Source: Zizania palustris
Lineage: Eukaryota > Streptophyta > Magnoliopsida > Poales > Poaceae
Direction of reading: 5' to 3'
Assembly (NCBI GenBank): GCA_019279435.1
Contig: JAAALK010000286.1
Location: 23,207,931-23,271,930 of the forward strand
Length of the DNA: 64,000 nt
The notes under the pieces were generated by a model. The model saw only the letters and a list, made by a program, of their open reading frames with translations. It did not search any database and was not told the DNA's origin. This document shows positions 29,057 to 42,900 of the stretch, piece after piece. A program made the translations under genes and the position numbers. Each line of letters starts with the position of its first letter. The first letter of the stretch is position 1.

Positions 29057-32000
29057 TGTGAAACCATGGGTGGTTTCGGTCTGGATGATGAGTGATTGAC
29101 AAGGATGAGTGTTTGAGAGATCGAGCGGTTGAGTGGTTTGAGTGCATCGAGGGGTTCGATGTGAAATGGAGGATTGGTTGCCGATGTTTCGGTGGTGCGT
29201 CGCGTTTGTGTCTTGGCTTGTCTTGTATGTGCAGGGAGGAGATGCTGACCAATTGTCGATGGCGGGTGATCGAGGGTCGAGCGGGGAGCTTGATGCCGGA
29301 GGATCAGGGAGGCCGGGCGAAGTTGGAGAAGATCTCAAGAGTGCACGAAAAGATCGAGCAAGAACGGATAGACGGTTTGCGTGGAGTTGTCTTATGTGTA
29401 CCAGAGGAGATGCTTTGTCGGCTACCGATGGTGGGTGACCAGGGTGAGACAGGGAGTCAAGAGCCGGATGGTCAAGGATACCAGTTGGAATCGAAAAGCG
29501 ATCTCAGGCATACCCGTTGAAGACAAAAGATGAGAAGCTTTGTCGGTTTTTGATGAAAACCGTCGAAACTTTCAATGTGTTTGGTTAATTCTATAAATAA
29601 GTGTCTAGTGTAAGTTTAAATTTTTCAGTTTCATAGTGTATTCTTTTAGTGTATTTTTAGAGTGGTTCTACTCTGAAAATATATTAAAAGAGGAGTCATT
29701 TTGTAATTTTTACTTTAGGTCTTAAAGGGTAATTTTTAGAATTGGTATTTCTGAAATTACCAAGGGGTTATGTGTAAAATAGTCTTCTAGAAGTTACCTA
29801 AGGGTCTTATCCCCTAAGTTGGCTGAGACTTTTGGGAACCTTTTGACAGAATTTTATACATAAAAATGAGAGCTAAACACTGGTTTTGAATGAATTATGA
29901 CGAGCTACAGGAGAAAATCAGCAAATGTCTTGATCTGCTACATGATGAAGCTATGTTTCCGGCGCAGGTAATTTTTGTGGCTGAATTCGATTTTGTGCAG
30001 CGATTTCTAGTGAATCTAGTGTAGAAGTTGATATTGGTGTTTATACATCTTTTGTTGTGCGTGATTTGAATGATACATTTTTGAAAGTTGCAAGTGATTT
30101 CTGTGATTCCTTCTTAATTTTTTTTGCTAATCAAAGGAGGCACCACAGCACTGAAAAAATTACTCTTAAATTTGTTTCAGTTTTGGTCTAGCCTTCCATA
30201 TGTTTGATGAAATGTTTCTTAAAGTATTCATCAACATCTTGGCTGATTTTTGAGTGTTCCTTGAGTAAATATCATTGTTGAAGGGATTCAAAGATATTCC
30301 ATAACCATTTCTGCAGAAATTGAAGATTAATCTTTATCTCTATCTCTGTTTTTGTTCCTGCAGAGAAGGTCTGATTTCTGTTCTGTTTTCTTTGAGAAGT
30401 TCATGTGTTCAGGTTCTAAAAAGTGTGGTTAGATCATTTGTGATCTTATACAAACTGATATGAAGTTGAATTCAAAACAGAATAGAATCTGTAGTCTGAG
30501 TTAATTTGGCTGGGTGTTAGTTTCAGTGTTATCACTCTTGAACTATCTGTTTTCTATTTTTCCTAATCCTCATTAGTCTGTCTAGAGAATAGATCAGTGT
30601 TTCAGGGTGTGATTCTAGTGAGCAAGATTGTTTGGTTAAGTCTAGAATAGTGTCTGAAAAATCTAGAGTGAAGCATTTCTGAGAAATTTAAATCTGATCA
30701 TGTTTTGAAAATATGTTCACTATTCATCATCAGATTTGTGTCAGATTTCAAACTGTTTATTGATCTGTGTTGCTTTCTGAACTGCTGTTTTAAATTTGTG
30801 TACCTACAACCAGTTCTTCCTTCATGCTATTGAATCTGACTGATTTCCTGAAAATATAATACTGTTTCAGTTAGGTTTGTCTGAAATTCAGATAAGTGCT
30901 GATTTGTCTTGTGATTGATGTGTTGGTTCAAACAGTTGCATGAGACATCTGAGTGGACAAGTGTAGTTGTATTGATCTAAAATTTCAAAATTGCTTCATG
31001 AACTTCTGAAATTCCTGGCATTTTGTTAGTGCACAGTCTGTTTTAGCAGAATTCTGTAATCAATCAAGGTTTGATATTTTCAGGCTCAGTTTTGAGTTGG
31101 CTATTCTGTATTGAGGATATAAAATTGAAAACCTTCTGTAATTCTGTTCCAGAATATTGATTGCTGAAATGAACCTATTTAGTCAAGTGGTACATGTGTG
31201 ATTTGCAAATTGATTTCAGTAATTTGTGTGCTGATTCTCTGAATATAGTTTCTGAAATAGACTTCAATGGTTTGCTGAATACTGAATGAGGTCAAATCTT
31301 GGTCAGATCTGAAGAACCTTCTTGTTTGTTTGTATGAGTAGATAGACTGAATTGAATTGATCTCAAAGTTGCTATTTGTATTGAATCTGAATTCTGAGCT
31401 GTGTTTTTTGGTCATTAAATTTTTGAAAGAAAGAAGATAGGTGTTGTGCTGTATCAAAAGTAATGTTTATCTCTGATTTCAGAAACACAAGTAGAAGTAT
31501 AATTGCTTATCTGATTCAGTTCAGTATTAAATGAGTTCATAGCTATTTGATTAGTTGATGTGAATACCCTGATGTTGTTTTGAACTCCTTGATCAATATT
31601 GTAACAAAAGGAGGTTCTTCTCTATTCAGTTCTTGAGTGTATAAAGTTTAAATTGAAGTTAATATTCTGTTGAGTTTTGTTCAGAATGGCTAGTTTCCTG
31701 TTTTGTTGAACAAAGTTGTTTCAGTTACCAATTCTGCTGTAATTTCAGAGTTGATCAAGGAGACACAATTTTTAGTTTTCATTTGCTGTTTTATCAATTG
31801 GTTCAAATTGTAGTGAGATCTGTTTGGACTGAATTTAGTGGCTAAAGAGTAAGTCTTTGTGAGATGGTTTCTTGACAAGGAATAGTGATCGTGGCTATTT
31901 TCGGTTGTGTTACATAATCGTGTTGTTAGCACTGTTCATCGTATAGTGTCTCCTGATTTCAGCGAGTAAATCTATCTGGTTCTGTACTGAAGCTGGTGTG

Positions 32001-35000
32001 CTGAAATTATATTTGCTCTGAATTTGAAGTATGCAAATTGGATCAAAATCTGAATGATGAACCTTGTTGAAATTTACTGTTACTATTCATCATCTAGAAT
32101 GGTTCAGAAGTGCAGAGATTTCGTTTGAAATTCAATTGTCACAAGTTGATTCTCTATTCCAAATTGATTTGCATTCTTGTGTGAAGTGTTTTGATATTCA
32201 TCGACTAAGAAATCTTTAAACTAAGCTGAATTGTGGGATCGGAATGGTGACTAGAGGGGATGAATAGGCGCCTCGACACTTTCTTTCGAATGTGATGGCC
32301 TAATCAAATCACCCAATGCACCTCTGAAAACACAATTTCAAGTTTCAATTCAATCAGTATAAAAAATGAGCACTTCAAGATTGAAAATCACAAATCAGTT
32401 TTGATTCAAGATTTTTAATCAACAACTATCAAATCACTCACTCAAAAGATCAATGTAAGTTTGTAAAAGTGAATCAGCTTGTTTCAATTCAATCTCAATT
32501 GAAATTCCTGTACTCCTTAAATTTCTCAGATGATGAATAGTAAATGTAACTTCAACAAAGTGCATTTGTCATATTATGGTTCAGATTGCAAATCTCAATT
32601 TCAATTTAGATTCAGATCAGCACAAGATTAATCAACACTTGTCAAGAATGCTAGATACTGAACCTTCAATATACTGCACAACAATATTCTACACGACAAT
32701 ACTATTCCAAATCCGACAACAGCCAAGGCAAAATAATTCAGAACTGGATAATCACTTTTCAGGATATATATCTCAAGCAATAAGAATGGTGATACTGAAT
32801 AGAACAAGGTTAAAATTTAAAATCAAGTTCTGAAAACTCAGTATTAAACTAAAACAGAATAAACTCAGTACTTCTAGTTCAGTATTAAACTAAGTATTAA
32901 AGTTTAGTATTCTTGTAGAGAACCTGACAAAGCAATTACTGAGCAAGTTTTGACAAACTTCAATCTCTACTGAACCAGAACAAAAAAATCACTTCACAGA
33001 CTATATCTCAAAGGTTTTGATCATAACTAAATCAATGCTGAAATCAGGTGCACATGAAGATGAATAGCAGTATCGGCAAACACTATTTCTGGGACAACAA
33101 AAACCCCCGATCACTATTCACGGTAAGGATTCATCATGATAGCAAAATCTCTGGTTCTGAATGGAAAAATGGCTGAGAAAAATTTGATTCAAAACCAGTA
33201 GACACTATTGAATTCAGATGATGAAGCAACCTTCAAGCATCTGAATAACCAAACTTGAATAAACTTTTGCTGCAAAATTCAGTGACTGAAAACAACGGAC
33301 TATGAAAACAGTATATGTTTGGTTCAAAAATGATTTGAAAAGAGTTAACACAGTGGTAAATTCATTCAAAGGAGTATGACACTAAATAGCAAGACATACA
33401 CATTGGAACAAATTTGATTACTCAATACACAGCCTAGCCATTCAACTGTTTTAGCACTTCAAGCAGGGAATAAATTTCAGTACACAATCTACTCACTGTA
33501 GATAAAGAACCTTCAGTCTAGATCTGCAGCTGTGCTAATTAACACAAAAAACAAATCCTGATACTTGAAAGTAATTGAGATACACATAGAAACATAGAGA
33601 CTAGATCACTTGACAAACCCTTGACAACTAGTTTTTCAAAACAGTACGAAAACTGAACTCAAGAGCTAAACCTTCATTCTATAGAAATTATGAAGATGTA
33701 ATTCAGAGAAGAAGTACAAGATCAATCAACCAAAAACTATTCAGATTAGGTGTTACAAGATTCAGCAGGAACCCAACCAAAGATGACAATAAAACCTCTA
33801 AAACCAGCAAGAGTAAAGAGCAATTTTATCTGATTCAATTCAATCAACACATCAAATAAATTCACTCGGATCTATTCCAAACACATACACATGATTAATC
33901 ATAGAGAACAAAACTGCATACATAAGTCTAGATGAACAGGATATAAAACCAGTGTTTAAACCAAGAATTTCAGATTAGAGTTACACTGATTCAAGGATTG
34001 AACACATCCAGGAAGGATCACACTAATCTCAGAATGATATCATCACAAACAAACATATTTCAGATCATCAAAAATTCAGGTGCAACAAAATTAAACTCAC
34101 ATCGTTTCCTTGCTAGAATCAGTAGAGACAGGATGGTGAACAGCCGCATCGGCAAGCATGTAGCGGATCCGAAAACCTCCTGAATCAGCTGTTCATCGTC
34201 AAGAATTCCAGGAGTTAAGAAATTTTCTGGTTTGCTATGTGGAGAAAACTTGTTTGATTCAATCCCCATTCTGTTCGACCAGGCAAGGGGAATAAATATC
34301 CCACCTGCCCATGTTTCTAGAAGGCCACTTTTACACTTAGCCCCCTAGAAAGACTCAAATTACAACTCTGAAAAAAAACTGTTAAAGCTGAAAATAAAAA
34401 TTACAATTGACCTCTTCTTTTAATATATTTTGCAGAGTAATCATACTCAAAAAAATATACCAAAAAGATACACTATGACACTAAAAATTTAAACTAAAAC
34501 TTGACACCTATTTATTGAAATAACAAAACATTTAACGATTCGACGGTTTTCAGCAAAAACCGACAAAGCCTCTCAGCCCTTTGACTCGTGACACTGCTTC
34601 GTGACTCCGAGCGCTAGCAAGTCACTTCTACTCTCGATCCCCTCGAGCTGCCTAAATGCTTGTCCTGGCCTCCCTCTCGCAAACCTGGTCGACACGTCGT
34701 CGTAGTCAGCCGTCCGTCCAAGTCTCGCTCCGTCTCTTCGTGCACTCTTGAGATCTTCTCCAACTTCGTTCGGTCTCCCTGATCCTCTAGCATCAAGCTC
34801 CTCGCTCAACCCTCGATCACCCACCGTCGACAGTCAGTCAGCATCTCCTCCTTGCACAAACAAGACAAGCCAAAACAATAACGCGGCGCACCGCCGAAAC
34901 CCTCGACAGCCAAACCTCCATTCCACATCGAAACCCCTCAATGCACTCAAACCACTCTCAACCACTCAACCGCTCAGATGCTCATCCTTGTCAATCACTC

Positions 35001-35199
35001 ATCATCCAAACCGAAACCACCCTTGGTTTCTCATGAATTATGTTTTTCAATCTAGTGGAGCTCGAATTGTGTACTAATTGGTTTAAAACTTGAAACTGAG
35101 TGTTTAGAGGTGTGTTGGGTGATTTGATTAGGCCATCACATTCGAAAGAAAGTGTTGAGGCACCTATTCACCCCCTCTAGTCGCCATTCTGATCCCACA
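29057..35199 (+). repeat. Solo LTR, family-C relative, split by a reverse solo LTR
   Basis: Starts TGTGAAACC at 29057 and ends GATCCCACA at 35199. Without the nested LTR it is about 3.3 kb. The flanks are CTATG (29052-29056) and CTCTG (35200-35204), a TSD with one mismatch. The flanking 5' LTR of family C resumes at 35205 with a segment like the 3' LTR near 42120. TATAAATA is at 29592-29599. The bulk is AT-rich and noncoding. Confidence 0.8.
32232..35033 (-). repeat. Solo LTR in reverse orientation (Sirevirus, family-C relative)
   Basis: 2.8 kb, TGTGGGATCGG to GGTTTCTCA in plus coordinates, with a perfect TSD TGAAT (32227-32231 and 35034-35038). It is the deepest nesting level seen. Its head (34500-35033 reversed) is homologous to the head of the surrounding LTR at 29057, so the two form an inverted repeat. 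It shares the LTR-end GGTGACTAGAGGGG stretch with the other Sireviruses. No ORF of note. Confidence 0.9.
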
Positions 35200-36462
35200 C
35201 TCTGGTTTATATTGAAAAGGAAACTTCTGTCTTCAGATATAATCTTGCCAAAGAATTGATGTGAATTCTGCTGTATACAAAGTATCTTTTCTTGTTCTGA
35301 AATTTGTTGATGAATAGTTTGCTGAAAATAGTTGAGTTGAGCTAAATACCTATGCAAACTGAGTTGTGGATTTCTGAATTAAATCTCTGGATAGTATTAA
35401 ATTGATTGAGTAAGATTTCTGTTTTGAGGTGATCTGTTAAAACTGATAACTGGTTTCAGTTTTTTTGTTACTCAATTGATTCAATCCTGTTCTGTCTTTG
35501 AAAATACTGTTCATTGTCTGATTCAAATGCTGTTTCAATCTTCGCTCTGTTTTCATGCACTGTTCTGATACTGAAATATGTTTGAAGAAATCTGAATTGA
35601 CTTGTCCAACTATTTTGACACATAATTTTAGTACTAAACTATGAAGCTCTGAATTTTCTGGTTGCTGTCTAATTAAGTGTTGTACTTTCTAAAAGTCTAT
35701 TTTCAGCAATATTACTCATCTAATTGTGCTAGTCTTTCTCACTTATATCTTGTCCATTCCTAAATCTGAAGGCAAATTTAAGATCAGATTGGTTGTTTCA
35801 AGAAATTGAGTTGAAATCTCATCAGAATTCAGTCTGAACTCTAAATAGTCCTACTGTTCTGTTTTCAGACTTGCAATAGTAAACTACTATATGTTTTCAG
35901 GATTGAATTAATTTGATTGTGATCATCTCAGATTCTTGAAATGTTTGAAATTGTTTAAGATCATAATCTTTCTGTAATTACTGTTCATCTTCAGATTTCT
36001 TAATTAGGGTCAGTTTAAGTGTTGATCTCATTTGTGTATGTACTAAAAAGAAGCAATTAGTTCTTTGTTTTTGAATCTGAAAAGTAGGATATTTGAGATT
36101 TGCTTCAAAATGGATTGAATACTTAGTCTAGCATGTTGTCAATCAAAGTTGCACAATTTTGTTTTTTGAGCTATCTCGGAGTTTCAGTCATCGATATAAC
36201 TCTGTCGTTCATTCAGTCATCGATCTACACATTGTAGTTCGACATATCAATTGTCGACGGAGTGAGTCGACACTTCAAACTCCGAACAAGACTAAACTCT
36301 AAATTTGAAAAGAGTTTGTTGCTCTGATTCGTACTGATTGGTTTAAATTTGAATTTGAAATTATTGGAGGTGCGTTGGGTAATCTGAACATGCCATCACA
36401 TTCACGAGAAATTGTTGAGGCACCTATTCACCCCCCTCTAGTCGCCATTCTGATCCCACAAT

Positions 36463-36474
36463 TGGTATCATAGC
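36463..36474 (+). other. Degenerate primer binding site, family C
   Basis: TGGTATCATAGC follows the 5' LTR by two bases. It differs by one base from the TGGTATCAGAGC of elements A, B and D. Confidence 0.8.
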
Positions 36475-36526
36475 CGGTTAGATCACCAGTTGACCTTAAC
36501 CAGTTTGTGATCCTTGTTTTGGTGAC

Positions 36527-38959
36527 ATGGAGAGAAACTCTAAGATTCCTATTTTCGATGGTCATGATTTTGCTTATTGGAAGGTGCGCATGGAGGCTTA
36601 TCTTCTAAGCCAAGGAAGTGCTATTTGGGACATTGTTGATTCCCAATATGTGATCCCTAAAACTCGCATTTCAGAGACTGAGAAATTATAGTACGAATGT
36701 AATAGCAAAGATAAAAACATACTGTTCATCAGTCTGAGTCGCAAAGAGTTTGATAGGGTCCAGCACCTACGAATTGCGCGTGAAATTTGGATCACTTTGA
36801 AAACTTTTCATGAGGGCACTACTCAGATTAAGGATAGGAGGCAAAGCACTTATAATCAAGAATACCAAATGTTTGTGCAATGCCTCAGCGAATCTGTAGA
36901 TGCCATGTTTGCGCGTATTGATGGAATTGTGAGCAACTTGCGCTCCACTAGGACTTTGGCTTACTCTGACCTTGATAGGGCGATCAAACTTCTCTATGCT
37001 CTTTATCGTAGCATATGGGAGGTGAAGATCTCTAGTATTGAAGAGTCTGCGAGCTTTGACACTTTGACTTGCGATGAACTCTTTAGTAAGCTTAAGTCCA
37101 CCGAGATTGCCAAGGCGTCTCGTCTAGGAGTCGGAAACTCTTTGTTGCCTTCTATTGCTTTAGTTTCTGGTCCTAGCAGTGGTACCTCATCTGGAGGTAA
37201 CTCTTTTGGTGTTTCTTGAGCTTATTCTGGTGCTTTTGACTTGTCCTCTCTTGTCTTTGTCACAAAAGAACAAGTGAACACTCTAGATGATGAGGAGCTA
37301 GCTCTCATTGTTAAAAAGTTCACTCGCTTATACAATGATAGACAAGACATAATGAGAGGATGGTCACAGGGGTGTTTTGAATGTGGAGATACATCTCACA
37401 TAAAAGCGAATTGCCCTAAGTTAAAAATAAAAAATGAAAATGAGCATAAGCACCAAAAATTGAACAAGTAACATTACTTCAAAGGGAAGCGCGGAAAAGT
37501 GGCTAAAAGAGTAGCCAGAGCTTTTGTGGCCGCCCTCAGCGACATCGATCGTACATCAAGCGAGGAGCCAAGCTCGGAGGAAGAGGAGCCTCCCAAGAAA
37601 GAGAAGAAGGAGAAGAGGACAATGGACCTCACCGACCTTTGCTTCGTGGTCAACGACAATGATAGCAGTGACGAGCTCGACACTTCTGAGGTATATCTAT
37701 CCCGTGATTAGCTTCTTGTTCAAAATGATGAATTGCATGATGTTGTTTGTTCTCAGGATAGATTACTTAAACTTGCTGCTAAAGAACGAAAATAACTAAA
37801 ACTCAGACTTGAAACTATTTCTACTGAACTTGCAATTTTGAAATCTATGTCTGATGATGCCGAATGTGAGTCATGTCTTATTGTCATGAATGAACTTGCT
37901 CAGCTGCATTTTACACATGCTCAAACTGTTGAAAAACTTGAATCAACTGAAAAGAAGCTTTTGGTGGTGGAGTCTAGTCGTGCGGTAATCAACGAATCCA
38001 TGAATTGTCCTTTACTTGTTGAAAGCATTAATTTGAGAGATAGGCATGTTGATGAACTTAAGGCTAGATCGGAGAGTGCCGAGTGTTCTAAGGATGTGCA
38101 GCCGACATGTCCCACCTACATCACCCTTAAGGACCAACTCAGCTTTGCTAGAGAGCAAGTCGAAAAACTGAAATGTGAAAATGATTATCTTCTCTCCGTG
38201 GTTGAGAAATGTACTAAAGGCAAGGGTAGGATGGATTTGCTTTTGTCTAAAACAAAATTGTGTGCTGACAGGACAGGGTTAGCTCTCGGGTTGGGCTATG
38301 AGAGAACTACTCCAAACACTTTGAACGAAACTGTGTTCACTCCTCCCACTACCCTTGAGAAAGATAGAGCCTAGTTAGACACCGATCAAAAAACCAAGGA
38401 TCCTACTCAACCTATAAAGAAAGTTCTTCGTTCACCAGGTGAACCTCCTCAGTAAAAACCCAAGAAGACTGTGAGATCTACGCTTGAGACCCATGCTCAC
38501 ACACCCAAGAGAGTGTATCACTGCTCCTATTGCCATCGGGTGGGTCACTTGGTTGGGTTTTGCTTTCGTCGTATCAGGGATGAACAACGTTCTTTTGCGA
38601 TGAACTTTCAGGACATGCATTACCTATCTTTAGGTATACATGAGTCTGCTTTTCATTCTTATCCTGACTTTGAGGCCTCACATGGTTTCATCAGTGATTT
38701 TGCCCCTCGTGGTGTACACCATGCTTCATATGGTGATAGACCGCGCATAAGAGGATTTGATTCTCGATAGGTTGGGAGACCTCGTCGTTTTCCAGGTTCG
38801 CGCTTTGTAGGTAGACCATGCACTTTTTATCATGGTTCATACCCTGTGCATGATCAGTCTACTACTTTACCTGGTTCTCGAGTTTTGCAATATTGGATTC
38901 CAAAATAGTTTTTTACTCACCCCAACACTGAGCATTCGAGATCTGCTAGTATGTTTTGA
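36527..38959 (+). pseudogene. gag: Sirevirus gag with nine premature stops (family C)
   Basis: The ATG at 36527 starts a frame collinear with family-B Gag for 810 codons, ending at TGA 38957-38959. It keeps the capsid-like domain (FDGHDFAYWKVRMEAYL), a first knuckle CFECGDTSHIKANC (near 37375), the acidic/basic patch, the coiled coil, and a second knuckle CSYCHRVGHLVGFC (near 38520). Nine in-frame stops occur at 36689, 37217, 37469, 37709, 37793, 38372, 38453, 38768 and 38906, yet there is no frameshift. At least three stops align with Gln codons of family B. Two of the three CxxC pairs of the coil have lost a Cys. Gag function is lost. Confidence 0.87.
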
Positions 38960-39952
38960 GTGCGTTTGCTATCTTTTACATACCTGATAGCTAGGTCCTT
39001 TTCTCTTGGATGCTAATACGTAACTTGATCATTTTTCAAAAATATTATGCTTAAAATTAAAATGAATGAAAATTAAAATGAATGAAAATGAAAAATGAAA
39101 ATGAATGAAAATGAAAAATGAAAATGAATGATATTCATGCTGTTGTGTGCTAAAATTGAAAAGATCCAGGTGGGTTTGCTTTGTCACACTATTTTGTTCT
39201 GGACTGCTTACCATATCACTTTGGTAAGAACTAGGACATTGTAGTGTATACTGAGATCAATGCTTTAAGCTTCCGATGGTCTTTTGCTTGACCTAGGCTT
39301 AGCTTGGTCGGTTAGCATAAGGTTGACATGCAAATAACCCCTGGCACAAAAATGAAAAATTCAAATTCATTGCATATCAAGTTTGCTGAAGCTCCTTGCC
39401 ATGGGATATGCTCATCTGGTTTGTGCTTGATTAGTTTTTGCATCTCATGCCTTGCCATGCCTAGTATGCTAGTCTGAGTAGTGATGCTTTTATTTGCTAA
39501 AAACTGAAAATGCTTGCTCATGCTTTTGTTTAGATGGTATACATCTAAGTATTTCATACAGTACTTTTAGACAATATTCAAAGCAAATGATTGGTTGTAT
39601 TGTAATTGGAATTGTTCATGTTTCAGAAGCTTGCATTTATACTCTACCCTCACACCCCTCTTTGCATCTTTTATCTCCTCGATGCTTGCATTGCCAAAGG
39701 GGGAGAAATGATTTACATGATGCTTTTGGAGGCTCTTGGATTGCTTGGTTAAGGGGGAGTAATGGCTTTCATGATGCATTGAGATGCTTTTGCCAAAATG
39801 TTTTGTTTTGCATGAGTTTTGCTCAAGAGGGAGATCTTTTACCAAGTGACATGTTTTCGCTCTTTTATGAGTTTTTATGGTCACTTGTGCGCTTAACTTG
39901 TATTCATCATGTATTTGTTTGGGGTTGTCAATGCACTCATCAAGGGGGAGAT
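38960..39952 (+). other. Family C 3' untranslated region and PPT; pol absent
   Basis: Directly after the gag stop the sequence aligns with the family-B 3' UTR from about 60240, so about 3.4 kb equivalent to pol is missing. 39058-39130 is a run of ATGAAAATGAA-type simple repeat. Purine tracts occur near 39698, 39750 and 39830, with the true PPT AAGGGGGAGAT at 39942-39952. Confidence 0.8.
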
Positions 39953-42900
39953 TGTGAAACCAAGGGTGGTTTCTGTCTGTATGATGATTGATTGACAAGG
40001 ATGAGTGGTTGAGCGATTGGTTGAGTGTTGGGTTATGTGCATCGAAGGGTTCGATGTAAAATTGAGGATTGAGTGCCGAGGGTTTTGGTGGTGCGTAGCG
40101 TTCTTGTTTTGTCTTGTCTTGAATGTGCAGAGTGGAGATGCTGACCAACTATCGACGACAAGTGATTGAGGGTCAAGCGGGGAGCTCGATGCCGGAGGAT
40201 CAGGGCGACCAGGCGAAGTTGGAGAAGATCTCAAGAGTGCACGAAAAGACTGAGCAAGACTTGGACGGACGGATGGAAGCGACGGTGTGACGACCGGGTC
40301 TGTGAGAGGGAGGCCAGGGCAAGTATTCAGGCGGCTCGAGGGTATCGAGAGCGGAAGTGGCTTGCTGGCGCTCAGAGTCGCAAAGCGGTGTCATGAGTCG
40401 GAGGGTTGAGAGCCTTTGTCGGTTTTTGCTGAAAACCATCACATCTCTAGATTTGCTAATTTCAATAATTAGGAGTCCTTTTTGTTTTGAGCCATTGTGT
40501 AATAAAAAGTTAAGAGTCTAGAGTAAATGTTCTCCTTTAATATATTTTTCAGGATTTCTTAAATGCTGAAAATATATTACAAGGAATAGGACCGTGATGT
40601 TAAATAGAGGTTCTAGAGGGTTCTTTTCAGAATTTCCCCCCCATGGCTGGCCTATAAATAGAGGTCCATAGCCATGGGCTAGTTTCTCTCTTTTTGGCTG
40701 AACCAAATATCTACTTTATCAAATTTTTGCCTTATTTTCCTGCTGGCTGAATCAAATTTGCGTCACTGTTCAAGATCTGAAAATTCTACACTATCCAGTG
40801 AAGCACAACTGAAGCAGTGCGCATGTGAGTTTTTCCTCCTGGATTCAGTTTTTGAGGGCTATTTTTTGATGATTTCACTGCAGAACATGAGTTAGATGTT
40901 TATAAAACTTTTGTTGTGGATGATTTGAATGTTCCATTTTTGAAAGTTTCAACTGGTTTCTGCAATTTCTTCTTGATTCTTTTGCTGATCAAAAGAGACA
41001 TCTCAGTTCTGGAAAAGAATGCCTCAAATTTTTTAGATTATAATATGGCATAGTTCTTGCAGAACTTTGTGATCTGTTCATGAGTTTTTGTTCTAAGTCT
41101 CTTCTGACTTGTTCTGTGATGATAACTCATGATTCATTCATCTTAATGGACTATCCAACCATATGAGTTTTTGTGGCTGTCCACTTTTTACCTACTCAAG
41201 AATATTCCTTGGCTGGATATTTTTTCTTTCTTATGATCCAAGAAGCCTCCTAGGCTGTTCTATTTTTCCTGCATCATTGCTGCTGTCTTGGACATTTTGG
41301 ATGAAGATTTGATTCACAAAAATACAAAAACAAGGGCTGCTGTTCGGATGAAAATTTCTGATCCGTAATAGTGTTGCCATGCACTATAGCTTGTAAGGTT
41401 CTATCAGTTTTCAGCGTTGGAGTGAGTTAATGTCAGTGTGTAGAAAATTTTCTGCTGTGAATTCTGAGTGATTTTCTCACTGGTTGAACTCTGATCATTA
41501 TGCATTCACTGTTTGTGGTCATGTTAGTTTCAGCCATCAAGATTTTTGCAGTGAACTCTGAGTAAAATTCTCACTGTTTTAACCATGATAAGTCTGTACT
41601 CACTATTTTTGAAATGAGTCTGAATACATCTGTTGGTTACTCTATTGAATGCTTGAGAAACTACACAAGTATACCAATCAGTTTGATTCAGATTGTTACA
41701 ATTCTGATTGCTTTAAAGGATTTGAAATTCTGATCTCACTCTGAAACAGTGATATTCATATTTCAGTTTGTCAACCTGATTTATTCAGCTGTGAGTGTGT
41801 TTGAAACTGAAGTGACCAAAATCATATATGTATTGTGAACATATTTGAGAACTCAACATTCATCTTCATGATCTGAATTGTCATCTGAATCTTTAATTCT
41901 CTATAGTACTGAAATTACCAAATTTAGGGTACTCTCATCAGAATTCTATTTATCTAGAAATCACTTTGTTGATTTGAGTGTCTTTTAGGTGTTCTGTTTT
42001 AATTCATATTTCTGAAGTATTACTGAAGGTAGTGAAGAATAGAATAGTTTTGCAGAAGTTGTTGAAAGGAATTCATTGTTTCTGGGTTTATCAAATTCTG
42101 TTATGAAATTCCTATTTCTGGTTTATAGTCAAAAGCTTCTGTGCTGAAATTAATTCTTGATGTTTGAATGTGTTGAATCAATGTATATGTGAGGTCTTCT
42201 TGCTAGATCAGTTCTGCTTTAGTGTCATATCAGCAGAGTAGGTTAGTTCTCCAGCAAGTAATTCTTTCACTTTATTTACAGCTGTGAGCTGTATTTGAAT
42301 TACTGCAATTTTGCCAAATACTGCAAGCTCAGAGGACCTACATTTCAGATTTTGTTTGAACTTTCTGAACTGTGCTGATTTGTCCTGTTTTTCCTCTGAT
42401 TGAAGCATGACTGATCTTGTCAAAGGTTTATTCAGTATAAATGAAAATGTTTTGATGTAGCAAATTTCAACCAAGATATAGAATCATTGTTAAGTTTTAA
42501 ATTCAGTTGGTACAGTTCAGTCCTGATTCATGATCTGCTATAGTCTGTTACAATTTATATCACCTCAGGAATCACTGTTCATTATCTAGAAAGTTTTAGA
42601 AGTTGTAGTTTCAATTGAAATTTGTTTTGAATTAATTTGAATCAGTTGTCTGCTCTCAATTAAATCTACTTGGAACTATTCATTATCCATATTTTTCAGA
42701 AGTGGTATAGTTCCATCAGAATTCATTTTGGGTACTGATTTACTGCGGATAGAATTGAGTACTTGATATTTGCCACAATCTGATGGTTGATCTTGATCTG
42801 TTTTATACATGAGAAAGAGAATCTTTATGTGTTGTTAAGTGATATGTATGTGATGACTAACTAAATTGGATTCAAAATTAAATACTGAACTACTGTGTTA

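Larger units (their letters stand above)
21576..36460 (+). repeat. 5' LTR of family C (three pieces)
   Basis: The pieces 21576-21733, 27439-29056 and 35205-36460 sum to about 3.03 kb, against 3.87 kb for the 3' LTR. The first about 1.1 kb and the last about 710 bp align well with the 3' LTR, but the middle aligns poorly. TATAAATA is at 27980-27987. Element D lies in U3 in opposite orientation, and a solo LTR interrupts the middle. Confidence 0.83.

Noticed and set aside
29200..29500. Overlapping plus-strand frames at 29092-29520
   Set aside because: They lie in the head of a solo LTR; equivalent positions in the other family-C LTRs have stops.
39058..39130. ATGAAAATGAA tandem run as a CRISPR-like or satellite array
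   Set aside because: Simple low-complexity repeat without spacers; ordinary microsatellite in a 3' UTR.
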